Shown: positions 1 through 6,294, counted from the first letter of the stretch. The stretch: 18,857 nucleotides of DNA from Pelotomaculum sp. UBA3102 (GCA_002365865.1 DFAQ01000024.1:1-18857); one strand, 5' to 3'. Numbers and translations: made by a program. The notes: generated from the sequence alone by a model not told the origin.

Positions 1-1899
1 CTAACGGTTGAGCAGGCTTCCCACGTACTTTAGAAGTTCATTGGCACAAACCGGACAATAGCCGTTATCCTCTACCAACCGGTTGCTCACTTCGTTTATC
101 CGCTTCAGCTGTTCAGCATCCGGTGTTTTGGTGGAAGTGGTTATTTTAACTATGTCCTTGAGATCGGCAAAAAGCTTCTTTTCAATGGCTTCCCGGAGAC
201 GCTCGTGAGAATTGTATTCAAAGCGCCGGTTCTTTCTGGCGTAGCTGGACAGCCTGATTAATATTTCCTCCCGGAAAGCTTTTTTCGCGTTTTCAGAAAC
301 CCCGATCTGCTCTTCAATAGAGCGCAAGAGTTTTTCATCGGGGTCTAATTCCTCGTCGGTAATCGGGTCTTTAATCTTTATACCGTTACAGTACGCCTCC
401 ACATTATCCAGGTAGTTGGTAAACAACACTTTGGCCGACTCTTCATAGGAATACACAAACGCCTTCTGCACTTCTTTTTTGGCCATTTCATCGTATTCTT
501 TACGTGCCTCCGAGATAAAGTTCAACAGGCGGTCTCGTTCCTCCTTCGTAATTGACGGGTGCTGGTCCAGCCCTTCTTTCAAGGCGCGCAGTACATCAAG
601 CGGATTGATACACTTGGTCGAGGTGCGGATCAACGCGGAAGAAAGCCGGTTGATCACATAGCGCGGGTCAACCCCGCTCATTCCTTCATCGACAGCTTCT
701 GCCTGCAGCTCATTAATATCTTTCTGCTTAAACTCTTCCACGTCCTCACCGTCGTATAATTTCATCTTTTTCACCAGGTCCATCCCCTGTTTCTTGGACT
801 CCTTAAGACGTGACAATACTGAAAAGATACTGGCGATACGCAAGGCATGGGGAGCCATGTGGATACTTCTCAAGTCGCTTTGCTTAATCAGCTTTTCATA
901 GATTTTAACTTCGTGGCTGACTTTCAGGTTATAAGGTATTTTCATGACAATAATCCGGGATTGTAACGCTTCATTTTTTTTGTTACTGATAAAACTCTTG
1001 TATTCGTTTTCGTTGGTGTGAGCTATGATCATTTCATCGGCGTAGATCAGGGCAAACCGGCCGGCTTTGAAGTTTCCTTCCTGGGAAAGACTTAGCAGGT
1101 TCCAGAGAAATTTTTCGTCGCATTTCAATATTTCTTGAAACTCCATAATCCCCCGGTTGGCGATATTTAATTCCCCGTCGAAACGGTAAGCCCGGGGATC
1201 TGATTCCGAACCATAATCTGTAATGGTCGAGAAGTCTACGCTGCCGGTCAGGTCGGCGATATCCTGGGATTTGGGATCCGAGGGAGTAAAGGTACCGATG
1301 CCGCAGCGGTTATCTTCAGAAAGAAATACTCTTTCCACCCTGACCTTTTCAATATTACCGCCGTATTCCGACTCAACCATCAAACGGCAGGAGGGACAGA
1401 GTTCTCCTTCAATGTAAACGTTATATTCTTTTTGAAACTCTTCTCTCAACTCTTTGGGAATCAGATGCAAAGGTTCCTCGTGCATCGGACACCCCTTGAT
1501 ACCGTAGAGGGCTCCCGCATCAGTCCGGCTGAATTTTTCCAAACCTCTCTTTAACATGGCTACCAGGGTTGATTTGCCTCCGCTTACCGGTCCCATCAGG
1601 AGAAGAATACGTTTGCGCACATCCAAACGGCGGGCAGCCGGGTGAAAATACTCTTCCACCAACTTTTCCAATATTTTATCCAGACCAAACAACTCGGTAT
1701 GAAAGAACTTGTATTTTTTAATCCCGTGGTCCTCTTCTTCTAATCCTGCCGACTTGATCATGTTATATATTCTGGAGTGGGCAAGTTGCGACACATAAGG
1801 CCTTTCTTTCAAAATATCAATATAATCCCTAAAAGTCCCTTCCCAGGCCAGCTGTCTTTCCAAGGAGAGGTATTCTTCCAAACGCCTTAGGAAATTCAC
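1..1899 (-). CDS. prkA: PrkA family serine protein kinase / AAA+ protein
   Basis: PrkA (YeaG) family AAA+ protein of 632 residues, close to the usual family length. Visible parts: a P-loop GPVSGGKST at about residues 103-111, the family block CPMHEEPLHLIP at 137-148, a CPSC pair at 168-171, a Walker-B-like stretch RGIMEFQEIL near 249-258, IYADEMIIAHTNENEY near 285-300, and a C-terminal kinase-like region ending with a CPVC pair near 615-618. Family members were described as serine kinases; in Bacillus subtilis PrkA is a mother-cell sporulation protein, and a protease role has also been proposed. Start choice: a GTG at 1908 lies inside the AAGGAG ribosome site (1908-1913), so the GTG at 1899, 8 bases downstream, is preferred. 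The stop codon is bases 1-3. In relatives yhbH and spoVR often follow; here that would be outside the window. Confidence 0.93.
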   Translation of the reverse strand: MNFLRRLEEYLSLERQLAWEGTFRDYIDILKERPYVSQLAHSRIYNMIKSAGLEEEDHGIKKYKFFHTELFGLDKILEKLVEEYFHPAARRLDVRKRILLLMGPVSGGKSTLVAMLKRGLEKFSRTDAGALYGIKGCPMHEEPLHLIPKELREEFQKEYNVYIEGELCPSCRLMVESEYGGNIEKVRVERVFLSEDNRCGIGTFTPSDPKSQDIADLTGSVDFSTITDYGSESDPRAYRFDGELNIANRGIMEFQEILKCDEKFLWNLLSLSQEGNFKAGRFALIYADEMIIAHTNENEYKSFISNKKNEALQSRIIVMKIPYNLKVSHEVKIYEKLIKQSDLRSIHMAPHALRIASIFSVLSRLKESKKQGMDLVKKMKLYDGEDVEEFKQKDINELQAEAVDEGMSGVDPRYVINRLSSALIRTSTKCINPLDVLRALKEGLDQHPSITKEERDRLLNFISEARKEYDEMAKKEVQKAFVYSYEESAKVLFTNYLDNVEAYCNGIKIKDPITDEELDPDEKLLRSIEEQIGVSENAKKAFREEILIRLSSYARKNRRFEYNSHERLREAIEKKLFADLKDIVKITTSTKTPDAEQLKRINEVSNRLVEDNGYCPVCANELLKYVGSLLNR

Positions 1900-1977
1900 G
1901 AATTTCACTCCTTCTTACCAGAAATCAAACCTTTAATTTTCTACCCAGGCGAGGGCTTAATCAGAAACGAATATTAT

Positions 1978-1986
1978 ATTATATGC
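1978..1986 (-). promoter_or_regulatory. -10-like element upstream of prkA
   Basis: Read on the minus strand this is GCATATAAT, about 80 bases before the prkA GTG. It contains a perfect TATAAT and also resembles the CATAnnnT form used by sporulation sigma factor E, which controls prkA in Bacillus subtilis. I cannot find a convincing -35 box for either sigma factor, so the sigma class stays open. The rest of the 1900-2144 spacer is AT-rich and holds no gene that I can see. Confidence 0.3.
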
Positions 1987-2050
1987 AAAACTGGCAAAAA
2001 GAAGAATGTTCCGGCTAAGCAATAAAGTTTAAAAACAAGCCGTATAACTG

Positions 2051-2072
2051 AAAAAACCGCTTTCAGGCGGTT
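2051..2072 (-). terminator. Intrinsic terminator after the MaoC-like gene
   Basis: On the minus strand AACCGC, a 6-base loop and GCGGTT are followed by TTTT. The 6-bp stem lies about 72 bases past the stop of the MaoC-like gene and would separate it from prkA. On the plus strand the hairpin is not followed by a clean T-run. Confidence 0.6.
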
Positions 2073-2144
2073 CTTGTTTCAATGTAATAATTTTTTAAAT
2101 TTTTTAAAATTTGATGAAATATTTTTTGTTTACTACCAATTTAA

Positions 2145-2600
2145 TTACCCGCCGGCATATTCTAAACTGTTTTCGCCGGTGCAGGCCGGAAATATTTTTC
2201 CTAAAACTTCACCTTCAAGAACTACCTCTCCTTGCTGGTTGGTACAGGTTATTTTAAGCGACAACTTGTTCTTTAAACAATCTTTACCTATTACGGCAAC
2301 CCGGGCACAGACTGATTCACCGACATAAACCGGGGCCAGGTAGTGAAAAAATACTTTGGCACCTGCGTACGGTTCTGCAATTAAAGTGCCCCCGGCATGG
2401 GCAATCATGCTGCTGGTAAGCAGCCCCGGAACAACCCGCTCTCTGAAACCGCATTGCATTGCAACGTGATTATCCGTGTGAAAGGGATTAAAGTCTCCGG
2501 TCAGCCGGATAAAGTTTTCCACATCTTCTTCAGTAAAGGTGCGATAAAAGGTAACACTGTCACCAACGTTTAAATCGTTCCAGGAAGGAAAGAAATTCAT
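2145..2600 (-). CDS. MaoC/PhaJ-like (R)-specific enoyl-CoA hydratase
   Basis: Single hot-dog-domain protein of 151 residues. The N-terminal half carries the hydratase-2 signature LTGDFNPFHTD (residues 33-43), with Asp36 and His41 in the positions of the catalytic Asp-His pair known from PhaJ/MaoC enzymes and Asn38-Pro39 between them. FRERVVPGLLTSSMIA (about 52-67) is the usual second conserved block. The likely reaction is reversible hydration of trans-2-enoyl-CoA to (R)-3-hydroxyacyl-CoA, cytoplasmic. The chain length is not predictable from sequence. A possible ribosome site GGAGG sits 12 bases before the ATG, longer than ideal. The gene stands alone, with a terminator after it and a divergent promoter region containing repeats before it. 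No beta-oxidation or polyhydroxyalkanoate gene is adjacent, so its pathway is open. Confidence 0.85.
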   Translation of the reverse strand: MNFFPSWNDLNVGDSVTFYRTFTEEDVENFIRLTGDFNPFHTDNHVAMQCGFRERVVPGLLTSSMIAHAGGTLIAEPYAGAKVFFHYLAPVYVGESVCARVAVIGKDCLKNKLSLKITCTNQQGEVVLEGEVLGKIFPACTGENSLEYAGG

Positions 2601-2637
2601 TCTTTTTCGTTGCCTCCGTTTGCTTCATATAAGAAAA

Positions 2638-2666
2638 TATACGATATTATACATATTATACGATAT
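2638..2666. repeat. Paired direct repeat TATACGATAT (candidate operator)
   Basis: Two identical 10-mers TATACGATAT begin at 2638 and 2657, a 19-base step, about two turns of DNA. They lie 38-66 bases upstream of the MaoC-like start, in a stretch that also contains several TATAAT-like hexamers on the minus strand. This fits a regulator site over the promoter, but the stretch is very AT-rich. Confidence 0.4.
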
Positions 2667-2705
2667 ATTATATTACCTTATAAGCCCAATGCTGCCACCT
2701 CTTCC

Positions 2706-2724
2706 ATAATATTACTAATATTAT
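2706..2724. repeat. 19-bp perfect AT palindrome
   Basis: ATAATATTA, a central C, then TAATATTAT: 9-bp arms with no mismatch, in the divergent spacer between the MaoC-like gene and the peptidoglycan-binding gene. It could be a dimeric regulator site. An all-AT palindrome of this size can also arise by chance in such a spacer. Confidence 0.35.
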
Positions 2725-2842
2725 CATAGCATAAATATTTCTAATGTAAAGTATAAAATTACATGTTAATTATCTCAGAACAATAAAAAATTGACTCCTG
2801 TGATTGAAAATATAAGTTTTTAAGGTGGCCTTTTTTAATACC

Positions 2843-2857
2843 TGGCATATTATGCCA
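2843..2857. promoter_or_regulatory. 15-bp palindrome TGGCATATTATGCCA
   Basis: Perfect 7-bp arms TGGCATA / TATGCCA around one T. It ends 1 base before the GGAGG ribosome site (2859-2863) of the small plus-strand gene at 2874. Its position suits a repressor operator near the transcription start or an RNA hairpin beside the ribosome site. It contains G and C bases, so it is less likely to be chance than the purely AT palindrome upstream. Confidence 0.4.
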
Positions 2858-2873
2858 TGGAGGCGGTGCTCTT

Positions 2874-3131
2874 ATGTTGTATGCAAGCAGATACTTGAGG
2901 CTTATGGACCCCTTGATGGTTGGGCCAGATGTGCAGTATGTTCAAAAGCGGCTTACTGAGCTGGGTTTCTATACCGGCCCGGTTAACGGCGTTTACAGCC
3001 CGGAGACCCGCGACTCCGTTATTAAAGCCCAGCAAAGTTTTAGCCCGACCGTAGATGGTATTGTCGGACCGGAGACCTATGAGCGACTGCAGTTGGTTAA
3101 CGACGTGGTACTGGGAGATATAAGACCATAG
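2874..3131 (+). CDS. Stand-alone peptidoglycan-binding domain protein (PG_binding_1)
   Basis: Protein of 85 residues made almost wholly of one PG_binding_1 domain, about residues 17-72: DVQYVQKRLTELGFY (19-33), the turn GPVNGVYSPETRDSV (35-49), and VDGIVGPETYERL (60-72). These are the repeats that let cell-wall hydrolases grip peptidoglycan. No catalytic domain is attached, and the N-terminus (MLYASRYLRLMDPL) has no hydrophobic signal peptide. Start: ATG with GGAGG 10 bases upstream. In spore-formers such small proteins may act in the forespore or mother-cell wall, but that is inference. It is the only plus-strand gene among the first 5.9 kb and is set off from the neighbours by hairpins on both sides. 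Confidence 0.8.
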   Translation: MLYASRYLRLMDPLMVGPDVQYVQKRLTELGFYTGPVNGVYSPETRDSVIKAQQSFSPTVDGIVGPETYERLQLVNDVVLGDIRP

Positions 3132-3165
3132 TTTTGCTGCAATAAATGACCAATAAATGGCCAAT

Positions 3166-3190
3166 AAAAAACCACAAAAAATAATGTGGT
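3166..3190 (-). terminator. Intrinsic terminator between converging genes
   Basis: On the minus strand ACCACA, an 8-base loop and TGTGGT are followed by TTTTT, so the direction fits transcripts of the 40-residue gene and the acyP-murT-gatD operon. On the plus strand the stem is followed by only AATTT, so it is a poor terminator for the 2874-3131 gene. Between it and the 3280 stop lies another palindrome, CATTTTTT-G-AAAAAATG at 3260-3276. Confidence 0.55.
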
Positions 3191-3279
3191 AATTTAATAT
3201 AAACCAACCCTACAGGTGCTTTAAAAAAAACCTGCTGCTAAGCAATAGTATTTATAAAACATTTTTTGAAAAAATGAAC

Positions 3280-3402
3280 TTAATTAAACAGTTCTGCAAC
3301 TATATATTTTTTATCTTCTTCCACCAGGCTGTCAATTTCCTCTTCAGATACAAAGCGATAATAAACCTCTTCGCCCTCGGTCCAGGTTACAATGTATTGC
3401 AT
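3280..3402 (-). CDS. Small orphan protein, 40 residues
   Basis: I do not recognise the family. The call rests on a near-ideal ribosome site, AGGAGG, 5 bases before the ATG at 3402, and on a balanced acidic composition (MQYIVTWTEGEEVYYRF at the start; SEEEIDSLVEEDKKY in the middle). There is no signal peptide, membrane segment or cysteine. The shape looks like a short beta hairpin followed by an acidic helix. It follows gatD by 113 bases in the same direction and comes before the terminator at 3166-3190, so it may be the last gene of that transcript, or it may have its own promoter in the AT-rich gap. The reading frame stays open upstream of the ATG, but no start there has a comparable ribosome site. 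Confidence 0.6.
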   Translation of the reverse strand: MQYIVTWTEGEEVYYRFVSEEEIDSLVEEDKKYIVAELFN

Positions 3403-3515
3403 GATTCCCTCCTGGTTTTTGCATACAGGATTCTTTATTCGTATTTTAAAAAAAACCGGTCCGGATGAAAAGGAATATATAAGACCTAAATTAAAATAAA
3501 TATAATCAAAAAATA

Positions 3516-4241
3516 TTAAACCAAACCCATGCGGCCGAGCATTACCCTGCAAGCACGATCCTCAAAAGTATTATCCAGCGGTTTCAGTAATTCCTGCCGG
3601 TTCCTTCTTTTAAGAACCAGAAAAATCAGGTGGTCGGTAAGCCTGGCGTTTTTCGGTAGCAGAGGTCCGTGGAGGTAGGAACAAAAGACATTTTTATAAC
3701 GGGCCCCCTCCCACCCGTCCTCACCGTTGTTGCCGTTGCCCGACCGTACTTTTCCCAAGGGTTGAATACTGCCCAGATAAGTTTGTCCCGAGTGATTCTC
3801 GAAACCCGTCAATATTACCGTTTCCCCTCCCAAGTTCGTTTCCACAGCCACATTTCCTACTAAACGCCGGTCACCTGCCCGGGTATAAAAGTCCAGAATA
3901 CCCAAACCGGGTATATTTTCACCTTCTCGAGTTAAATAATACTTTCCTAGTAACTGATACCCGCCGCAAATAGCCAGCAATACCAGACCTTTTTCGATTG
4001 CTTCTTTTAATTCATTCCTCCGTTGCATCAGATCAGCTACAATAAGGTTTTGTTCCCGGTCCGAGCCGCCGCCCAAAAATAAAAAATCAAAATGATCAAA
4101 ATAAAGCACGTCACCGATACCTACCTCGTGCACCTCAACCGGAATATTCCGCCACCGGCAGCGCTGTTGAAAAGCAATGATATTACCGCGGTCACCGTAT
4201 AAATTCAACAGGTCCGGATACAGGTGGCATATTTTAATCAT
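3516..4241 (-). CDS. gatD: Lipid II isoglutaminyl synthase, glutaminase subunit GatD
   Basis: Class I glutamine amidotransferase, 241 residues, of the GatD type (formerly 'cobyric acid synthase-like'). The nucleophile elbow is AICGGYQLLGKYY with Cys92; the catalytic His is His191 in YLHGPLLPKN; LFLGGGSDREQN (55-66) forms the glycine-rich loop. In Staphylococcus aureus the equivalent residues are Cys94 and His189. GatD releases ammonia from glutamine and passes it to MurT, which amidates the D-glutamate of lipid II to D-isoglutamine on the cytoplasmic side of the membrane. The start ATG overlaps the murT stop by 8 bases, so the two are translationally coupled, as expected for a stable heterodimer. 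Confidence 0.93.
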   Translation of the reverse strand: MIKICHLYPDLLNLYGDRGNIIAFQQRCRWRNIPVEVHEVGIGDVLYFDHFDFLFLGGGSDREQNLIVADLMQRRNELKEAIEKGLVLLAICGGYQLLGKYYLTREGENIPGLGILDFYTRAGDRRLVGNVAVETNLGGETVILTGFENHSGQTYLGSIQPLGKVRSGNGNNGEDGWEGARYKNVFCSYLHGPLLPKNARLTDHLIFLVLKRRNRQELLKPLDNTFEDRACRVMLGRMGLV

Positions 4242-5613
4242 GTTTTATCCCCCCGGCAACCATTGTTTTTAGGATCCCATGGACCTCCCACAAAGCAGTA
4301 TAAGTGGAAAAAAGATAAGATTGCCCGTTGCCGCCTTCCAGAACTTTTCTTACCGCCTGCTTCAGGTCGGGATTGACCGCTATCTTATCCCGGGGGACGC
4401 CGGCATATTTCAAACGCACGGCCATCTCCTCCCCCCGTCTGCCGGTACATATAAAGCGCCGGAAAGATTCGTGACCGTTACCGACAATTTCGAAATCTAC
4501 GTCCCATAGCCAGGAAACATCCTTACCATCGGCATCATTATCATTAATGGCAATAAATACGTCTTTCTTTTCCCGGTTTAAAAACAGCGCGGAAAGCCCT
4601 TCATTAAATCCGGTCGGGTTCTTAACCAGGATTAAAAATACCTGCTTTCCTTGATGAACAAATTTTTCCATCCGCCCGGTTACCGGCTGGTAGCTATTTA
4701 AACCGTTCAAAATAATTCCGGTATCGATGCCCAGGTGCAAGCCGGTTGCAAAAGCCGCCAGGGCGTTGTAGAGATTATAAATGCCCATTGTTTGCATGGT
4801 CAGGGGAACCTCTGGCCCGTTGGCGTAAACAATACGGCAGGTTATTCGGTCCGAAACTGCGGTACCCATTGCTTCGACCCCGGGCTCCGGTCTTTTAAAA
4901 CTGCAGCCCGTACACCGGTAATTACCCAGCTGGCCGTAGTGGAAAAAATCATAAGCCAGGGCGGCGCCACAAAAAGGACAAAACTTGGCCTCCCTGATCC
5001 GGGTATTGGTGTCAGTTGTCTGCTCGTGCCGGCCTATCCCGTAAAACACTGCCGGCAGGCGAGTGATTTGACCGAACTGAGCTACCAGCGGGTCGTCGGC
5101 ATTTAAAACCAGGGTGGCATAACCGTATTTGTTCAAAGAATCGCGGATAACCCCTACAATCTTTTCAATTTCCCAGTACCGGTCCAACTGGTCCCGAAAG
5201 AAGTTGGTAATGACAATGACTTCCGGTTTTAATTCTTTCATCACTCTTGGTACCGAGGCCTCATCCACCTCGATTACGGCATAGTCGCAATCAATTTTAC
5301 CGAACAGACCAGCTTTCTTGATAAAACTTGTGGTAACACCGGAAACCATATTGGCTCCCTCAAAATTGGCAACCACCTTAAAACGGGCTTTTTCCAAGAT
5401 CCCGGCAATCATATTGTTAGTGGTTGTTTTACCGTTGGTGCCGGTAACCAAAATGATTCCCTCCCGCACCTGACCGGCCAGGTCACGCAGGCAGCGGTAA
5501 TAAATTTTCCCGGCAATCACACCGGGCAGGGAAGAACCCTTGCGTCCGGATACCCGGCTGGCAAATGCAACCAATCTCCCGGCCATGATGGCAAAGAATA
5601 AACCTATTTTCAA
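4234..5613 (-). CDS. murT: Lipid II isoglutaminyl synthase, Mur-ligase-like subunit MurT
   Basis: Mur-ligase-type ATPase subunit, 459 residues, partner of GatD. From the N-terminus (counted from the start chosen here): P-loop VTGTNGKTTTNNM (56-68), the Mur ligase central domain with ITNFFRDQLDRYWEI (135-149), a zinc-ribbon insertion CPFC...CTGC (Cys212, 215, 234, 237) typical of MurT, and the C-terminal DUF1727 domain with VTGRMEKF and NDNDADGKDVSWLWD (358-372), where an Asp is known to complete the GatD triad. It activates the D-Glu carboxylate of lipid II as an acyl phosphate using ATP. Start choice: the TTG at 5619 is only 2 bases from the AAGGGG ribosome site (5622-5627), while the TTG at 5613 is 8 bases away and is preferred. 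The upstream acylphosphatase stop overlaps the ribosome site. Confidence 0.92.
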   Translation of the reverse strand: MKIGLFFAIMAGRLVAFASRVSGRKGSSLPGVIAGKIYYRCLRDLAGQVREGIILVTGTNGKTTTNNMIAGILEKARFKVVANFEGANMVSGVTTSFIKKAGLFGKIDCDYAVIEVDEASVPRVMKELKPEVIVITNFFRDQLDRYWEIEKIVGVIRDSLNKYGYATLVLNADDPLVAQFGQITRLPAVFYGIGRHEQTTDTNTRIREAKFCPFCGAALAYDFFHYGQLGNYRCTGCSFKRPEPGVEAMGTAVSDRITCRIVYANGPEVPLTMQTMGIYNLYNALAAFATGLHLGIDTGIILNGLNSYQPVTGRMEKFVHQGKQVFLILVKNPTGFNEGLSALFLNREKKDVFIAINDNDADGKDVSWLWDVDFEIVGNGHESFRRFICTGRRGEEMAVRLKYAGVPRDKIAVNPDLKQAVRKVLEGGNGQSYLFSTYTALWEVHGILKTMVAGGIKHD

Positions 5614-5627
5614 TAACAAGACCCCTT

Positions 5628-5906
5628 CTAAAATAATATATCAAACCGGTCAAATTCATTCCGGTAGGGTTCCCATTCAACCTGCACGTCGCGGACAGCT
5701 GCCATGGGAGGCCCTTTGCGGCACCAGGCAATTAATTTTTCAATATTTTCTTTCTCACCTTCAAACACCCCTTCAACCGAACGCTCGGGCCGGTTCCGGA
5801 CCCATCCGGTGACTCCCATGGCCATTGCCTGTTCCTTGGTTTCCAGACGGTAGTACACCCCCTGTACTTTTCCGCTTATGAGCACGCGTGCCCGCGCCTT
5901 TGACAT
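5628..5906 (-). CDS. acyP: Acylphosphatase
   Basis: Small acylphosphatase of 92 residues, the normal family length. The phosphate-binding loop GKVQGVYYR (12-20) supplies the catalytic Arg20, and GWVRN (34-38) supplies the catalytic Asn38. The EGVFEGEKENIEKLI stretch matches the second ferredoxin-like half. It hydrolyses acyl phosphates such as 1,3-bisphosphoglycerate or acetyl phosphate in the cytoplasm. The start at 5906 is chosen over an ATG at 5924 because the sequence AAGGTGGGGAG between them reads as its ribosome site. It leads the acyP-murT-gatD operon, with only 14 bases to the preferred murT start. MurT itself makes an acyl-phosphate intermediate, which makes the neighbourhood notable. 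Confidence 0.9.
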   Translation of the reverse strand: MSKARARVLISGKVQGVYYRLETKEQAMAMGVTGWVRNRPERSVEGVFEGEKENIEKLIAWCRKGPPMAAVRDVQVEWEPYRNEFDRFDILF

Positions 5907-6015
5907 ACTCTCCCCACCTTTCATAATATCATAAACCCAATTTATCTTAATCCTCCGCCTATTTAATTATTATCCCCATTCTTATTCCTGTTATTTCCAT
6001 ATACTTCTCCCGGTC

Positions 6016-6031
6016 ATAATAAATTTATTAT
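6016..6031. repeat. 16-bp palindrome at the acyP promoter
   Basis: ATAATAAATTTATTAT is perfectly self-complementary and covers most of the -10 box and the expected start point of the acyP transcript. It could be a repressor site, or simply AT-rich promoter DNA. Confidence 0.3.
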
Positions 6032-6036
6032 ACCAA
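6027..6036 (-). promoter_or_regulatory. Extended -10 promoter for acyP-murT-gatD
   Basis: The minus strand reads TTGGTATAAT: a perfect TATAAT with a TGn extension, the form that can work with a weak -35. The transcript would start near 6020, giving a leader of about 114 bases before acyP. No clear TTGACA is seen 17 bases upstream. The leader contains a 13-codon open frame with its own GGGAG site (see findings). Confidence 0.55.
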
Positions 6037-6087
6037 AAACAACCGGAACCTGTTTTTGCCGCCCTTATTAAAATTAAATATTTTTTA

Positions 6088-6116
6088 GTGACTTTATTAA
6101 GTTCCTGTGTTAAAAT
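6088..6116 (+). promoter_or_regulatory. Candidate sigma-A promoter for iorA-iorB-paaK
   Basis: GTGACT at 6088-6093, a 17-base spacer and TAAAAT at 6111-6116: four of six and five of six consensus matches with ideal spacing. Transcription would begin near 6123, about 170 bases before the iorA start, leaving a long leader that contains the terminator at 6234-6270. The 5907-6294 spacer also holds the oppositely directed acyP promoter and no protein gene I can support beyond a possible 13-codon frame. Confidence 0.45.
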
Positions 6117-6233
6117 TTTTTTAGGTAAAAGATCTGATAATTAATTAATGACATCTTGATAAAGTAGAGCAGAGTTGAGTGTGAGCTGAGCCCGGACCAG
6201 CAGAGACGGTATACTGAGTTATGCCAACGCCGA

Positions 6234-6270
6234 TAAAGGCCGGTACCGCACCGGCCTTTAATATTTTTTT
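6234..6270 (+). terminator. Intrinsic terminator in the iorA leader (candidate attenuator)
   Basis: An 11-bp perfect stem, TAAAGGCCGGT (6234-6244) paired with ACCGGCCTTTA (6250-6260), with loop ACCGC and a run of seven T at 6264-6270. It is the strongest hairpin in the window. No plus-strand gene lies upstream for it to end, and the iorA ribosome site (GGGAGG, 6279-6284) follows 8 bases later. It therefore most likely ends a leader RNA or small RNA and gates read-through into iorA. A second weaker hairpin, GGTATA / TATGCC with one G-U pair, lies at 6208-6225. Confidence 0.75.
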
Positions 6271-6294
6271 GAGCCTACGGGAGGAATGAATAAT

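Noticed and set aside
2791..2816. Sigma-A promoter TTGACT...TATAAG before the peptidoglycan-binding gene
   Set aside because: Both hexamers match well but only 14 bases separate them, too few for sigma-A; with a 17-base spacer the second hexamer becomes AAGTTT.
2850..3164. 104-residue open frame on the minus strand opposite the peptidoglycan-binding gene
   Set aside because: It mirrors a recognisable domain on the other strand, has no ribosome site of quality and resembles no family.
3131..3165. Short tandem repeat of CCAATAAATG-like units
   Set aside because: Only about two imperfect copies in AT-rich sequence; not enough to call a repeat or array.
3448..3475. Terminator directly after gatD (CCGGACCGG followed by eight T's on the minus strand)
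   Set aside because: The GC part is two CCGG units one base apart and cannot form a stable stem with a normal loop.
6160..6260. T-box leader upstream of iorA (pieces AAAGTAG, AGAG, GTGTGAG and GGTACCGC resemble T-box elements)
   Set aside because: The core GGGTGGnACCGCG is not present (the TGG that pairs with the tRNA end is CGG here), the leader is too short for a full stem I, and the ACCGC is simply the loop of a perfect terminator stem.
6286..6294. ATG at 6286 as the iorA start
   Set aside because: It begins 1 base after GGGAGG, which is sterically poor; the TTG at 6295 has a 10-base spacing and still includes the whole conserved N-terminus.
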